This document shows, in pieces, positions 16,124 to 24,541 of a stretch of DNA of 40,213 nucleotides. Each line of letters starts with the position of its first letter. Within the stretch, counting starts at the first letter, position 1. The notes beneath the pieces are model-generated. The model did no database searches and was not told the DNA's origin. It saw only the letters and a program-made list of their open reading frames with translations. Made by a program: the position numbers and the translations under genes. This DNA is from Pseudomonadota bacterium. Its GTDB lineage: Bacteria; Pseudomonadota; Gammaproteobacteria; Steroidobacterales; Steroidobacteraceae. The stretch spans positions 1 to 40,213 of the forward strand of contig JAEZCR010000078.1 of the NCBI GenBank assembly GCA_023433465.1. The letters run 5' to 3'.

Positions 16124-16741
16124 CTATCGGCCCAGACCCTTCTTCGCGTTCGGAGCGATGACCCCCGCCGCGAACCACGCGCCCGGGGTCGCCGGCGCAC
16201 CCGTCGACGGATTCGCCGGCGTCACCGAACGGACCAAGAGCACCGGACGATTGTCGACGTCGTCGCCACAAGAGAGCGGCGGCGCCGCGCCCGTGCCATC
16301 GGCGAGTGTGCCGCGCAGCTGGAAGTCGCCGTCCTCGTCGAGGTCGATCGGCGCCGAGTTGAACGGCGTCGTCTGCAGCGAGCCCGCCACCGCCGGCGGC
16401 ACCGGCGCATTGCGGCAGAACAGCGAGAGGATCACCTGCCGCGGGCCACCGCGCGTGCCGATGTTGTCGCCGCCCAGGAGCAGCACGCCCGTGCCGCGCG
16501 CATGGATCTCGCCCGTGTTCCTGACGATCGCGCGGAAGGACGTCATGCCCCACGGAATTCCGCCCGGGTTCACGCCGGCCACCGTGTTGAGCGTCGGCGT
16601 GCCGCCCGCGCTGCGGAAGACCTGCGCGCCGATCGAGCCGTCGAAGAGAAAGAGAATGTCGCGAGATTTTGGCGCACCACCGGCGATGGCGGTCCCCGCC
16701 GCGGCCAGGCCCATGACCGCGATCCAATGCTTGAGTTTCAT
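16124..16741 (-). CDS. Exported hypothetical protein, 205 residues
   Basis: I do not recognise the family. The ATG at 16741 follows AAGGAACGCCG, a good ribosome site, and opens a signal peptide (KHWIAVMGLAAAGTAIAGGA). The mature protein is beta-rich and glycine/proline-rich, with repeated short strands such as FRAIVRNTGEIHARGTGVLL and an acidic IDLDEDGDFQLRG stretch that could bind calcium. A conserved Cys pair (LFCRNAP, LSCGDDV) may form a disulfide. It is probably a secreted or periplasmic beta-sandwich protein. It is divergent from the nuclease gene at 16908. Confidence 0.75.
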   Translation of the reverse strand: MKLKHWIAVMGLAAAGTAIAGGAPKSRDILFLFDGSIGAQVFRSAGGTPTLNTVAGVNPGGIPWGMTSFRAIVRNTGEIHARGTGVLLLGGDNIGTRGGPRQVILSLFCRNAPVPPAVAGSLQTTPFNSAPIDLDEDGDFQLRGTLADGTGAAPPLSCGDDVDNRPVLLVRSVTPANPSTGAPATPGAWFAAGVIAPNAKKGLGR

Positions 16742-16907
16742 CGGCGTTCCTTCTGAGGTTTTGATTGAGAGGCAGCGGTGAGTGGCGGCGGCCCGGGATC
16801 GGGTTCCGCTGGACGATCCGCTTCACAGTTTCTGCCGGGTACAGGGCGCGCGGATGGTCCGCGGGCCTGCGATCGCATAGCGTTCGTGGGGCAGGGGGAT
16901 CGGACCG

Positions 16908-17519
16908 ATGCGCCGGAAAACGACATTAATGGCATGGCTGCAAGGCGTGGTGCTGGCGATGGGGTTCGTTGCGGCGGCGACGGTATATTCGCATTCGGGC
17001 GGCATGGATAAGAACGGCTGCCACGTCAATTCCCGCACCGGCGAGCGCCACTGCCACAACACTAACAAGAAGGACTTCGACCCCGACGAGCCCCCGCGTC
17101 CGGGCGATGAACGCGTGCTCTACGGGCCACCCGCGCGCGTCATCGACGGCGATACGCTGGTCGTGAAGATCCAGGGTGCCGAGATGACGTTTCGACTCTC
17201 GGGCATCGATGCGCCCGAGCTCGATCAGCCGTTCGGGCGCGAGGCGCGCGACGAACTCGCGAAGATCGTCGGGAGTCGGCAGTGCGTGATGCAGGTGGTC
17301 GAGGCCGATTCGTACGGCCGCACCGTCGTGCACTTGTGGATAGGCGATCTCAACGTCAACGCGGAGATGATGCGGCGCGGGATGGCGTGGTTCGATTCGG
17401 AGTATGCGCGGAATGAGGCGTTGTACTTGTTAGAGAATGAGGCGAGGGAGCAGAAGAGGGGGTTGTGGGGGTTGGCGAGGGATAAGAGAGTGGAGCCGTG
17501 GGAATGGCGCAGGCGGTAG
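16908..17519 (+). CDS. YHYH-like domain fused to thermonuclease (SNase)
   Basis: This 203-residue exported protein starts with a hydrophobic segment (WLQGVVLAMGFVAAATVYS) that is a signal peptide or anchor. A short His/Cys module follows (HSGGMDKNGCHVNSRTGE then RHCH), of the kind called YHYH, then an SNase domain. That domain has the staphylococcal nuclease pattern: DGDT (metal Asp), FRLSGIDAPE (Arg, Asp and Glu of the active site) and SYGR (second Arg), ending RGMAWFDSEYARN. It should cut DNA and RNA to 3'-phosphate products outside the cytoplasm with calcium. The start ATG has GGGGGAT upstream. Confidence 0.88.
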   Translation: MRRKTTLMAWLQGVVLAMGFVAAATVYSHSGGMDKNGCHVNSRTGERHCHNTNKKDFDPDEPPRPGDERVLYGPPARVIDGDTLVVKIQGAEMTFRLSGIDAPELDQPFGREARDELAKIVGSRQCVMQVVEADSYGRTVVHLWIGDLNVNAEMMRRGMAWFDSEYARNEALYLLENEAREQKRGLWGLARDKRVEPWEWRRR

Positions 17520-17559
17520 GCGATGTATTCGAGAAAGGCCTGTCGACGGAACGAGGGAG

Positions 17560-17799
17560 TCAGCTCCACCTTCCGCCAGAGGGCGGAGCGAGACGCTTGA
17601 TGCTCTCCCAGGAAACCACGTCGTCCGGGGCGGCATCGTCTTCGAGCAGCCGTGCGGCCAGTTCTGCTCGTTTGGCATCGGAGAGCTGCATAGCAGCGGA
17701 ATCTTCCGCGTCGATGCTATTCCAGATCTCTTCGATCAACGCGAGGCGCTGCTCGACGTCGAGTTTGTCCAGACCGAATTTCTTCAAGGATTCAGACAC
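17560..17799 (-). CDS. Orphan antitoxin-like protein (PF09720 type)
   Basis: The protein of about 79 residues matches putative addiction-module antitoxins: SLKKFGLDKLDVEQRLALIE, then WNSIDAED, LSDAKRAELAARL and the C-terminal WESIKR. Such proteins normally precede a RelE/ParE-type toxin. Here the downstream side is the convergent nuclease gene at once, and no toxin is seen. The start is taken as GTG 17799; the frame extends to 17835 and the ribosome site is poor. It may be a relic or act in trans. Confidence 0.65.
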   Translation of the reverse strand: MSESLKKFGLDKLDVEQRLALIEEIWNSIDAEDSAAMQLSDAKRAELAARLLEDDAAPDDVVSWESIKRLAPPSGGRWS

Positions 17800-18195
17800 G
17801 GTTCGCACGCTACACCCACTTCCGAAGGGCGCCAAGCCCAGGGCGGCGCCAACCCCCGAGGGTCAAGGCTAGACAGTGTCCTGACGGATGCCGAGCGCTC
17901 TAACACGCACGTTCGAGGCGATTCACGAGGTCGCGGGCTTTGGGGTTTGTCGTGGCGTGTTGTCGCGTGGCGATGGGAAATGCGGATTCGCGCACGCTGC
18001 GCGGGGCACTAAGGCCCTGATTTCTTGAGCGATGCGGCTTCCTTCCTTGCCGGCGTCACGGATGAGAGTCCTCTGGCAGAATCAGGACTGGGAGGGATGC
18101 TATTCAATAATGAGAACAGGGAATGAATTCCCGGTGATCGCGGCGAGCGGTGGCCGTTTCACGACTCCGCTTTCACGGATCGGCGACGTCAGGTC
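17800..18195. other. Intergenic region before the defence-type island
   Basis: About 400 bases without a convincing gene. It holds a six-base inverted pair, AGTCCT (18067-18072) and AGGACT (18084-18089), an AATAAT element at 18106-18111 that could be a -10 box, and a palindrome GGGAATGAATTCCC at 18119-18132 that could be an operator for the helicase gene starting at 18196. No tRNA, attachment repeat or integrase was seen. Confidence 0.5.
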
Positions 18196-20010
18196 ATGGC
18201 GACCCTGATCCCCTCGCTCGGCTCCGCGCGGTTCGACAGCCGCGGCGAGTTGCGTCTGGCCGAGAGGCTCAAGGACTTCCTCGAAGAGAACGCCTATATC
18301 TGGCACAACCTGCCCATGGGGCCGCGCGGGCGGCACCCCGACTTCGTCATCGTGCACCCCGGCCGCGGGTTGTTAGTCCTCGAGGTGAAGGACTGGCGGC
18401 TCGACAACATTTCCTCCGCCAACAAGTCTGACGTCGAGCTCATCACCAACGCCGGCACGGTTCGCACCCTCAGCCCCTTCGAACAAGCACGGCAGTACAT
18501 GTTCGAAGTGATGAAGCTCATCCAGAACGACGGCATGCTGCTGCATCCGCCCGGCCATCCGTTCCAGGGCAAGTCCATCGTGCCGTTCGGCTATGGCGTG
18601 GTGTTCACCAACATCACGCGCAAGCAGTTCGTGCAGACCGATCTCTTCGAGGTGTTCCCTGAAGACCGCTGCGTGTTCAAGGACGAGATGAGCGAGCGCG
18701 CCGACCCTGAAGCCTTCCGCGCGCATCTGTGGAAGATGGTGCCCATGCGCGCCGGCGAGGCGCTGACCCTGCCGCAGTTCGATCGGCTGCGCGCGTTGCT
18801 GTTTCCCGAGATTCGCATCCGGCAGATCGGCCTGCCGCTCGAGCCCAAGCCGCAGTCGTCCGCGGACCATGTGCTCGCCGTCATGGACCTGCACCAGGAG
18901 CAGGTGGCGCGCGGCTTGGGCGAAGGCCACCGCATCATTCGCGGCGTCGCCGGCTCCGGCAAGACGCTCATCCTCGCCTTCCGCGCCGAATACCTCGCGC
19001 GCGCGTCGAGTAAGCCCGTGCTTATTCTCTGCTACGCCAACGGTATTGCCGGAAGGCTCGAAGACGTGATGCAGGAACGCGGCATCGAAGACCGCGTGCA
19101 GGTGCGCACGTTCCATTCCTGGTGCCACCAGATGCTCAAAACCTACGGCATCCCCGGGCCGAGCCAGGAGCAGTACCCCGACTACAACGAGCGCCTGGCC
19201 GCGCTCGTGCGCACCGTCGAAGCCGAGACCTTGCTAGGCCACATCCCCGGCGGGCAGTACGACGCCGTGCTCATCGACGAGGCGCATGACTTCGAGCCCG
19301 AGTGGCTGTCGCTGGCCGTGAAGATGGTGAACCCGAATACCAAGGCTTTCATGATCGCGTATGACGACATGCAGGCTATCTACAAGGGCCGGCGGCGGCC
19401 GGTGTGGAGCCAGCTCGGTATCGAGGCCAAGGGGCGCACGCGTGTGCTCAAGGTGAACTATCGGAACACCGTGCAGATTCTGGGTCTCGCGCGGCGGATC
19501 GCGGAGGAAGTCGTCGGCGCGCCGGGGGTGGCGGCGGATGATGAAGACCCGGTGCTCATTCCTGAAGGCGCGGGACGGCAAGGCGTGGAGCCGCAGGTTC
19601 GGCGATGCGTGAGCATCGAAGCCGAGGGACATGCGATTGCCGAGTGGCTACTCGGCCGTCGCAAGGCGGGTTATGAGTGGGGGCAGATGGCGGTGCTGTA
19701 TTGCGAGCACTGGATTGGCGAGAAGTTTGCGCAGGTGCTCAAGAAGCACGACGTGCCGGTGGATGTGGCGAAGGAGAACAAGAACAAGGTGAACATCAAG
19801 CGCGTGGCGGTGCGGTTGATGAGCATGCACACGGCGAAGGGGTTGGAGTTTCCGTGTGTGGGTGTGGGTGGGCTTGGGGCAGTGGGGAGGCATGGGGAGG
19901 AGACGGAGGATTGTGTGAGGTTGGTGTATGTGGCGGTGACGAGGGCGACGCACGAGGTGCTGCTGACCTACTCACAGGATTCGGCAGTGGTCGAGAGGCT
20001 CGCGGGATGA
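18196..20010 (+). CDS. NERD-domain SF1 helicase
   Basis: This 604-residue protein joins an N-terminal nuclease-related domain (NERD) to a UvrD-like superfamily 1 helicase. The NERD part has Asp49 (HPDFVIV) and Glu63-Val-Lys65 (VLEVKDW), a PD-(D/E)xK-type arrangement. The helicase has Walker A GVAGSGKT (250-257), DEAH (361-364), a QAIYK stretch, LKVNYRN, and the C-terminal MHTAKGLEFP and YVAVTRATHEVL motifs. It should unwind DNA using ATP and may cut it. The ATG at 18196 has only a weak ribosome site. It overlaps the downstream HNH gene by four bases (ATGA), so the two are made together. NERD helicases are frequent in anti-phage islands. Confidence 0.88.
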   Translation: MATLIPSLGSARFDSRGELRLAERLKDFLEENAYIWHNLPMGPRGRHPDFVIVHPGRGLLVLEVKDWRLDNISSANKSDVELITNAGTVRTLSPFEQARQYMFEVMKLIQNDGMLLHPPGHPFQGKSIVPFGYGVVFTNITRKQFVQTDLFEVFPEDRCVFKDEMSERADPEAFRAHLWKMVPMRAGEALTLPQFDRLRALLFPEIRIRQIGLPLEPKPQSSADHVLAVMDLHQEQVARGLGEGHRIIRGVAGSGKTLILAFRAEYLARASSKPVLILCYANGIAGRLEDVMQERGIEDRVQVRTFHSWCHQMLKTYGIPGPSQEQYPDYNERLAALVRTVEAETLLGHIPGGQYDAVLIDEAHDFEPEWLSLAVKMVNPNTKAFMIAYDDMQAIYKGRRRPVWSQLGIEAKGRTRVLKVNYRNTVQILGLARRIAEEVVGAPGVAADDEDPVLIPEGAGRQGVEPQVRRCVSIEAEGHAIAEWLLGRRKAGYEWGQMAVLYCEHWIGEKFAQVLKKHDVPVDVAKENKNKVNIKRVAVRLMSMHTAKGLEFPCVGVGGLGAVGRHGEETEDCVRLVYVAVTRATHEVLLTYSQDSAVVERLAG

Positions 20011-20927
20011 AGTTTTGGGTCGGCATCACAGACAAATCCTGGTTCGAGCAGCTCACTGCGCTCGCGCCGGACGAAGCGAATTTCTGGCAGCCAAGCGGCT
20101 CGCGCGAGTTCAAAGTGCTGCAGCCCGGCGAGCCCTTCCTATTCAAACTACACAGCCCCGACAACTTCATCGTCGGCGGCGGATTCTTCGTGCGCTACTC
20201 GCCGCTGCCGATCTCGCTCGCCTGGGATGCGTTTCAGCAGAAGAACGGCGTCAGCTCGCCCGAGCAATTACGAACGCGCGTACATCGCTATCGCCGCAAC
20301 ACCGAGAGCCTCGACCCCGTCATCGGCTGCAACGTACTCGCCGAGCCGTTCTTTCTGAAGCGCGACAAGTGGATTCCCATCCCCGCGAGCTGGGCATTCA
20401 ACATCGTTCAGGGAAAAGCCTACGACACCGAGACCGCCGAAGGCGCGCAGCTCTGGCAGGCCGTGCAGGCCGCGGCGGGTTTCGTCGATCGCATCGCGGA
20501 GCCGTCTAACAAAGATGAGCGCGCTCGTTATGGACGCGAGTACCTGACGCGCGGCCGGCTCGGCCAGGGCGGATTCCGCGTGCTGGTGACCGCTGCGTAT
20601 CAGCGCCGCTGCGCCATTACGGGTGAGAAGACGCTGCCCGTGCTCGATGCCGCGCATATCAAGCCGTATGCGGAAGCCGGGCCGCATCGCATCGACAACG
20701 GCATTCTATTGCGCTCGGATCTGCACAAGTTGTTTGATCTCGGGTATGTCACCGTGACGCCTGAGCTCAAGGTCGAGGTGAGTTCAAGGCTGAAGGAGGA
20801 GTGGGAGAACGGGCGCGAGTACTATGCGCACCACGGAAAGGACCTGCGGGTGCAGCCGGGGGACGTGGCGGCGCGGCCGAGCAGGGAGTTTCTAGAGTGG
20901 CATAACGATGCGCGCTTCAAAGTCTGA
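20007..20927 (+). CDS. HNH endonuclease coupled to NERD helicase
   Basis: This 306-residue protein has an N-terminal module (MKFWVGITDKSWFEQLTAL, ending with FLFKLHSPDNFIVGGGFFVR) that looks like an EVE/PUA-like or related ligand-binding fold. The C-terminal HNH nuclease has CAITGEKTLPVLDAAHIKPY, IDNGILLRSDLHKLFDLGYV and REFLEWHND. The His in AAHIKP, the Asn in DNGIL and the His in DLHKLFD are the HNH residues. The start at 20007 overlaps the helicase stop (ATGA). Its C-terminal domain is a paralogue of those at 31587-32441 and 36128-37111. A role in cutting foreign or modified DNA with the helicase is inferred. Confidence 0.85.
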   Translation: MKFWVGITDKSWFEQLTALAPDEANFWQPSGSREFKVLQPGEPFLFKLHSPDNFIVGGGFFVRYSPLPISLAWDAFQQKNGVSSPEQLRTRVHRYRRNTESLDPVIGCNVLAEPFFLKRDKWIPIPASWAFNIVQGKAYDTETAEGAQLWQAVQAAAGFVDRIAEPSNKDERARYGREYLTRGRLGQGGFRVLVTAAYQRRCAITGEKTLPVLDAAHIKPYAEAGPHRIDNGILLRSDLHKLFDLGYVTVTPELKVEVSSRLKEEWENGREYYAHHGKDLRVQPGDVAARPSREFLEWHNDARFKV

Positions 20928-20963
20928 ACGAAGTTCGCAACGATCGCACGCAGAGAGTTAAGC

Positions 20964-21863
20964 ATGGGTGTTTACTACGAGAGCACGGGTTTTGGTGATG
21001 TTAGGACTCGGGCCGTTCACGGTCGTCCCGGGGTAGGGATCTCCGAGCTCGCATTTTCGATCGAATGGTCTATTCATCCGATTCGCGACGACGGTCGTGT
21101 TTTGACCGTATTCGGAACCAATGCGTGGATCTACGTGCATCCTGAAGGAGAAGACTCTCCTCAATTCGTAGGTTGCGCACTTCCAGAGTCTGCGTGGCGA
21201 GAAGAAACACGTACACATCCCGTGACGCAGCAAGTTCTGTATCGACTCGTTGTGCCGCAGTCTCAGCTCCTGGCGATCGAAGAACTGCGGGCAGGAAGAC
21301 CGCTCATCTTTTCCATTGATGTCCGCGGAAACAGTCATGGACCCCACGGAATTCGCAACTTCGATGACAAGCACCAGCTTCGCGTAAATCCTAGCGATTG
21401 GGCCGATATGCTTCGAGGCGCGAATGTCGCGGACATCCTGCTGGTAGGAGTGCATTTGCCAATGAGCGATTCGTCGACTCGATTCCGGCCAGCGTTAGAG
21501 CTTGTTCGCGAAGCAAATCGCCAACTCATGCTTGGGCACTTCACTCCCGCTGTGGCGGAATGTCGCCGTGCCATAGAAAGCTTGATGGATGCAGCGGATC
21601 TTCAAAAGCAAGTGAAGGTTGCCCGCAAGTCTTTTGGGAACTTCGAAAAGACCATGAGCAAGCGCGAGCGCGAACTCGTATTGGGAGAGGCAATCAGGAA
21701 CTTCTGCCATATCGCGCATCACGTCGGGGCAAGCGGGGAACCAGAAGTTTTTGGTCGTGCCGACGCGGCCTTGGCCGTGGGCGCCACGGCAGCGCTCGTT
21801 TCGTCTTTGGCGGCCGACCCTGACCTTGGACTTGCCGATGCGCAAAAGACGGTCAATTCGTAG
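20964..21863 (+). CDS. Unrecognised 299-residue protein in the defence-type island
   Basis: I do not recognise this protein. The N-terminal half is beta-rich (LAFSIEWSIHPI, LTVFGTNAWIYVHP, YRLVVPQSQLLAI) and ends around PSDWADMLRG. The C-terminal half is helical, with VREANRQLMLGHFTPAVAEC, then RRAIESLMDAADL and a His-containing AIRNFCHIAHHVGAS followed by small-residue-rich AALAVGATAALVSSLA. The helical half resembles HEPN-like or MAE_28990-like helical bundles only in a general way. It sits alone between the HNH gene and hsdM on the same strand and has lower GC than its neighbours. The start has GAGAG about ten bases upstream. Confidence 0.7.
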   Translation: MGVYYESTGFGDVRTRAVHGRPGVGISELAFSIEWSIHPIRDDGRVLTVFGTNAWIYVHPEGEDSPQFVGCALPESAWREETRTHPVTQQVLYRLVVPQSQLLAIEELRAGRPLIFSIDVRGNSHGPHGIRNFDDKHQLRVNPSDWADMLRGANVADILLVGVHLPMSDSSTRFRPALELVREANRQLMLGHFTPAVAECRRAIESLMDAADLQKQVKVARKSFGNFEKTMSKRERELVLGEAIRNFCHIAHHVGASGEPEVFGRADAALAVGATAALVSSLAADPDLGLADAQKTVNS

Positions 21864-21895
21864 AGTGTCAGCGTCGCTCAGCAAGATCCAGGCTG

Positions 21896-21924
21896 TGGCA
21901 CTCGCCTAAGTATTCGCAGATAAA
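21896..21924 (+). promoter_or_regulatory. Candidate promoter of the hsd operon
   Basis: TGGCAC (21896-21901) and GATAAA (21919-21924) lie 17 bases apart, 50 bases before hsdM. A TTGACG at 21928-21933 lacks a matching -10 at the right distance. This is a weak sequence match. Confidence 0.3.
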
Positions 21925-21973
21925 CTCTTGACGCAAATCGTATCGTTCGAGCCCTCGTACAGAAACTAGAGAC

Positions 21974-24541
21974 ATGACCAAGCTAACGCTAAGCCAACTT
22001 GCCAGCCTGCTATTCCGCGCCTGCGACGACCTCCGCGGAAACATGGATGCATCGGAATACAAGGAATACATCTTTGGAATGCTCTTCCTGAAGAGGCTTT
22101 CTGACCTCTTCGATCAAGAACGCGAACAGCTTGCGAAAGACCTCAAGGCGAGAGGCATGTCGGACGATGCGATCGCGGCCCAGCTCGACAACCCGGACAA
22201 GTACACGTTCTTTGTTCCGATAGAAGCGCGGTGGAATCCCAAGACATCAGACGGAGAGCCGGTCTTCAAGGAAGTGAAGGAAGGCAACGTCAGCACCATG
22301 AAGCGGATGGGCGTCGCTCACCAGAAGACTGACGTCGGCAGCTATCTCAATAAGGCGCTCGCATCTCTAGAAGATGCCAACGTCGATGCGTTGCAGGACG
22401 TGCTCAAGGGCATCAACTTCAATCGTAAGATCGGTCAACGCACCCTCGACGACGACATCCTCTCGAACTTCATTCAGAACTTCGAGAAGATCCCACTGCG
22501 CGACGAGAACTTCGAATTCCCGGATTTGCTTGGCGCAGCTTACGAATACCTGATCAAGTACTTCGCCGACTCGGCAGGCAAGAAGGCGGGCGAGTTCTAC
22601 ACGCCTGCTGAGGTCGTTCGCACTCTCGTTGAAATTGTGGAGCCTCAACCCGGCATGAGTGTCTATGACCCGACCTGCGGCTCGGGCGGCATGCTAATTC
22701 AGACTCGTGATTACATTCAGGAGATCGGTGGCGACCCGAGAGACCTTTCGCTCGCCGGCCAAGAAAGCATCGGGACAACCTGGTCCATCTGCAAGATGAA
22801 CATGCTATTGCACGGCATCTCGCATGCAGACATTCGCCAGGAAGACACCATTCGCCGGCCTCAGCACAAAGACGAGAAGGGCGAACTCAAGCGCTACGAC
22901 CGCGTCCTCGCTAATCCTCCGTTCAGCCAGAACTACATCAAGAAGGACATCGAGTACCCCGGCCGCTTCGCCGTCTGGCTCCCCGAAAAGGGCAAGAAGG
23001 CCGACTTGATGTTCGTCCAGCACATGCTCGCCGTGCTTAAGGGCGACGGCAAGATGGCGACCGTCATGCCTCACGGCGTGTTGTTTCGTGGTGGCGAAGA
23101 GCGCGAAACGCGGCGTCACTTCATCGAGCGCGGCTGGCTTGAAGCGGTGATCGGGCTGCCGGCGGGCTTGTTCTACGGTACGGGCATCCCAGCTTGCGTG
23201 TTCGTGCTCAACAAGAAGGACGCCTCCACGCGCAAGCACGTCGTCTTTATCAACGCAGACCGCGACTACCGCGAGGGCAAGGCACAGAACTTCCTTCGCG
23301 CCGAAGATATCTCGCGCATCGTGCATGCATACCGTGCGCTCACGAGTGGCGAGCGAGACGAGCTGCCGGGCTACGCCCGGCGCGTCCCCGTCGCGGAGAT
23401 CGAAGGCGAGGACTTCAACTGCAACATCCGCCGCTACGTGGACAACGCCCCGCCACCGGAGCCCCACGACGTGCGCGCCCATCTTCACGGTGGCGTGCCC
23501 AAGAGCGAAGTCGATGCCCTCGAGCACTTCTGGTCGAACTATCCCGACCTCCGAAAGCGTTGCTTTCAGCCGCGCTCGGGATCGCAGGCCCTCTCGAGCG
23601 CCTACCTCGACTTCACACCCGCGGTAACAGAGCGCCGTGCCCTCGCTGACATCGTGAACGGCGACAAGAGCGTGGCGGCTGCTCACGAGGCGTTTCTGAA
23701 GACTCTCGAAGCCTGGTGGAAGAAGCACCTGCCAGATATCGAGGCTCTCGCCCCGACCAACGGCAAGAAGGGAAACGTCTACGCCCTGCGCCGGAGTCTG
23801 CTCGCCTCCATCGAGCAGACTTTCGCCGGCACCAATCTCCTGACGGAGCACCAGATCCGCGGCGCCTTCGCGCGCTACGTCGACGAGCTGAAGGCCGATC
23901 TCAAGTCCATCGCCGCCAGTGGCTGGGGTCCCGAGCTTATCCCCGATACTGACATTCTCGAGAGCCAGTTCTCCGAGGTGCTCGCTGAGCTGGAGCAGAA
24001 GCGCGCCCGGCTCGCCGAGCTGACGGCCGTCTTCGCCGCCGCCGACGAAGAGGACTACGAGGACGGCGACGACACCGGAGTCCTGCCCGGCGACCGGGTC
24101 AAGGAGCTCAAAGCCAAGCTCAAACAGCTCAAGGGCGACGCCAAACTCGCGAAGCGCGATCCGAACGTCGGCGACCACACGGCTTACGAGAAAGAGGCCG
24201 CCGCTGTTGAGTCTAACCTTGCACGGCACAAGGCGCTCGAGGGCGAGGCCAAGCAACTTAACGCGGATCTTCACTCCACCCAAAAGAAGCAAGACGAGTT
24301 GGTGGCCGCCGCTCGCGAGAAGATCGACCGAGGCGAAGCGCGGAAGGTCATCATCGATCGGTTGCATCGCCTCCTGGTACAGACCTACGAGTCGTACCTG
24401 CGCGCGGACCAGCGTGCCTGCCTCGAAGCGCTGGAGAACATTCATGCGAAGTACGCCACTACCGCGACCGACATCGAGCAGCGGCGCGCCGCGGCAACCG
24501 CCAAGCTGAAAGGCTTCTTGGCGGAGCTTGGCTATGTCTAA
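21974..24541 (+). CDS. hsdM: Type I restriction-modification methyltransferase subunit
   Basis: This 855-residue N6-adenine methyltransferase subunit uses S-adenosylmethionine. The N-terminal HsdM_N helical domain (about 8-160) is followed by the catalytic domain with DPTCGSGGM (232-240, motif I region) and NPPFSQ (314-319, motif IV). Classic HsdM proteins are near 500-530 residues; here about 330 further residues contain a WWKKHLPDIE segment and long coiled coils (LEQKRARLAELTAVFAAADE, then VKELKAKLKQLKGDAK). It is the first gene of hsdM-hsdS-hsdR-ygjP. The ribosome site is weak (AGAGAC). It overlaps hsdS by eight bases. Confidence 0.93.
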   Translation: MTKLTLSQLASLLFRACDDLRGNMDASEYKEYIFGMLFLKRLSDLFDQEREQLAKDLKARGMSDDAIAAQLDNPDKYTFFVPIEARWNPKTSDGEPVFKEVKEGNVSTMKRMGVAHQKTDVGSYLNKALASLEDANVDALQDVLKGINFNRKIGQRTLDDDILSNFIQNFEKIPLRDENFEFPDLLGAAYEYLIKYFADSAGKKAGEFYTPAEVVRTLVEIVEPQPGMSVYDPTCGSGGMLIQTRDYIQEIGGDPRDLSLAGQESIGTTWSICKMNMLLHGISHADIRQEDTIRRPQHKDEKGELKRYDRVLANPPFSQNYIKKDIEYPGRFAVWLPEKGKKADLMFVQHMLAVLKGDGKMATVMPHGVLFRGGEERETRRHFIERGWLEAVIGLPAGLFYGTGIPACVFVLNKKDASTRKHVVFINADRDYREGKAQNFLRAEDISRIVHAYRALTSGERDELPGYARRVPVAEIEGEDFNCNIRRYVDNAPPPEPHDVRAHLHGGVPKSEVDALEHFWSNYPDLRKRCFQPRSGSQALSSAYLDFTPAVTERRALADIVNGDKSVAAAHEAFLKTLEAWWKKHLPDIEALAPTNGKKGNVYALRRSLLASIEQTFAGTNLLTEHQIRGAFARYVDELKADLKSIAASGWGPELIPDTDILESQFSEVLAELEQKRARLAELTAVFAAADEEDYEDGDDTGVLPGDRVKELKAKLKQLKGDAKLAKRDPNVGDHTAYEKEAAAVESNLARHKALEGEAKQLNADLHSTQKKQDELVAAAREKIDRGEARKVIIDRLHRLLVQTYESYLRADQRACLEALENIHAKYATTATDIEQRRAAATAKLKGFLAELGYV

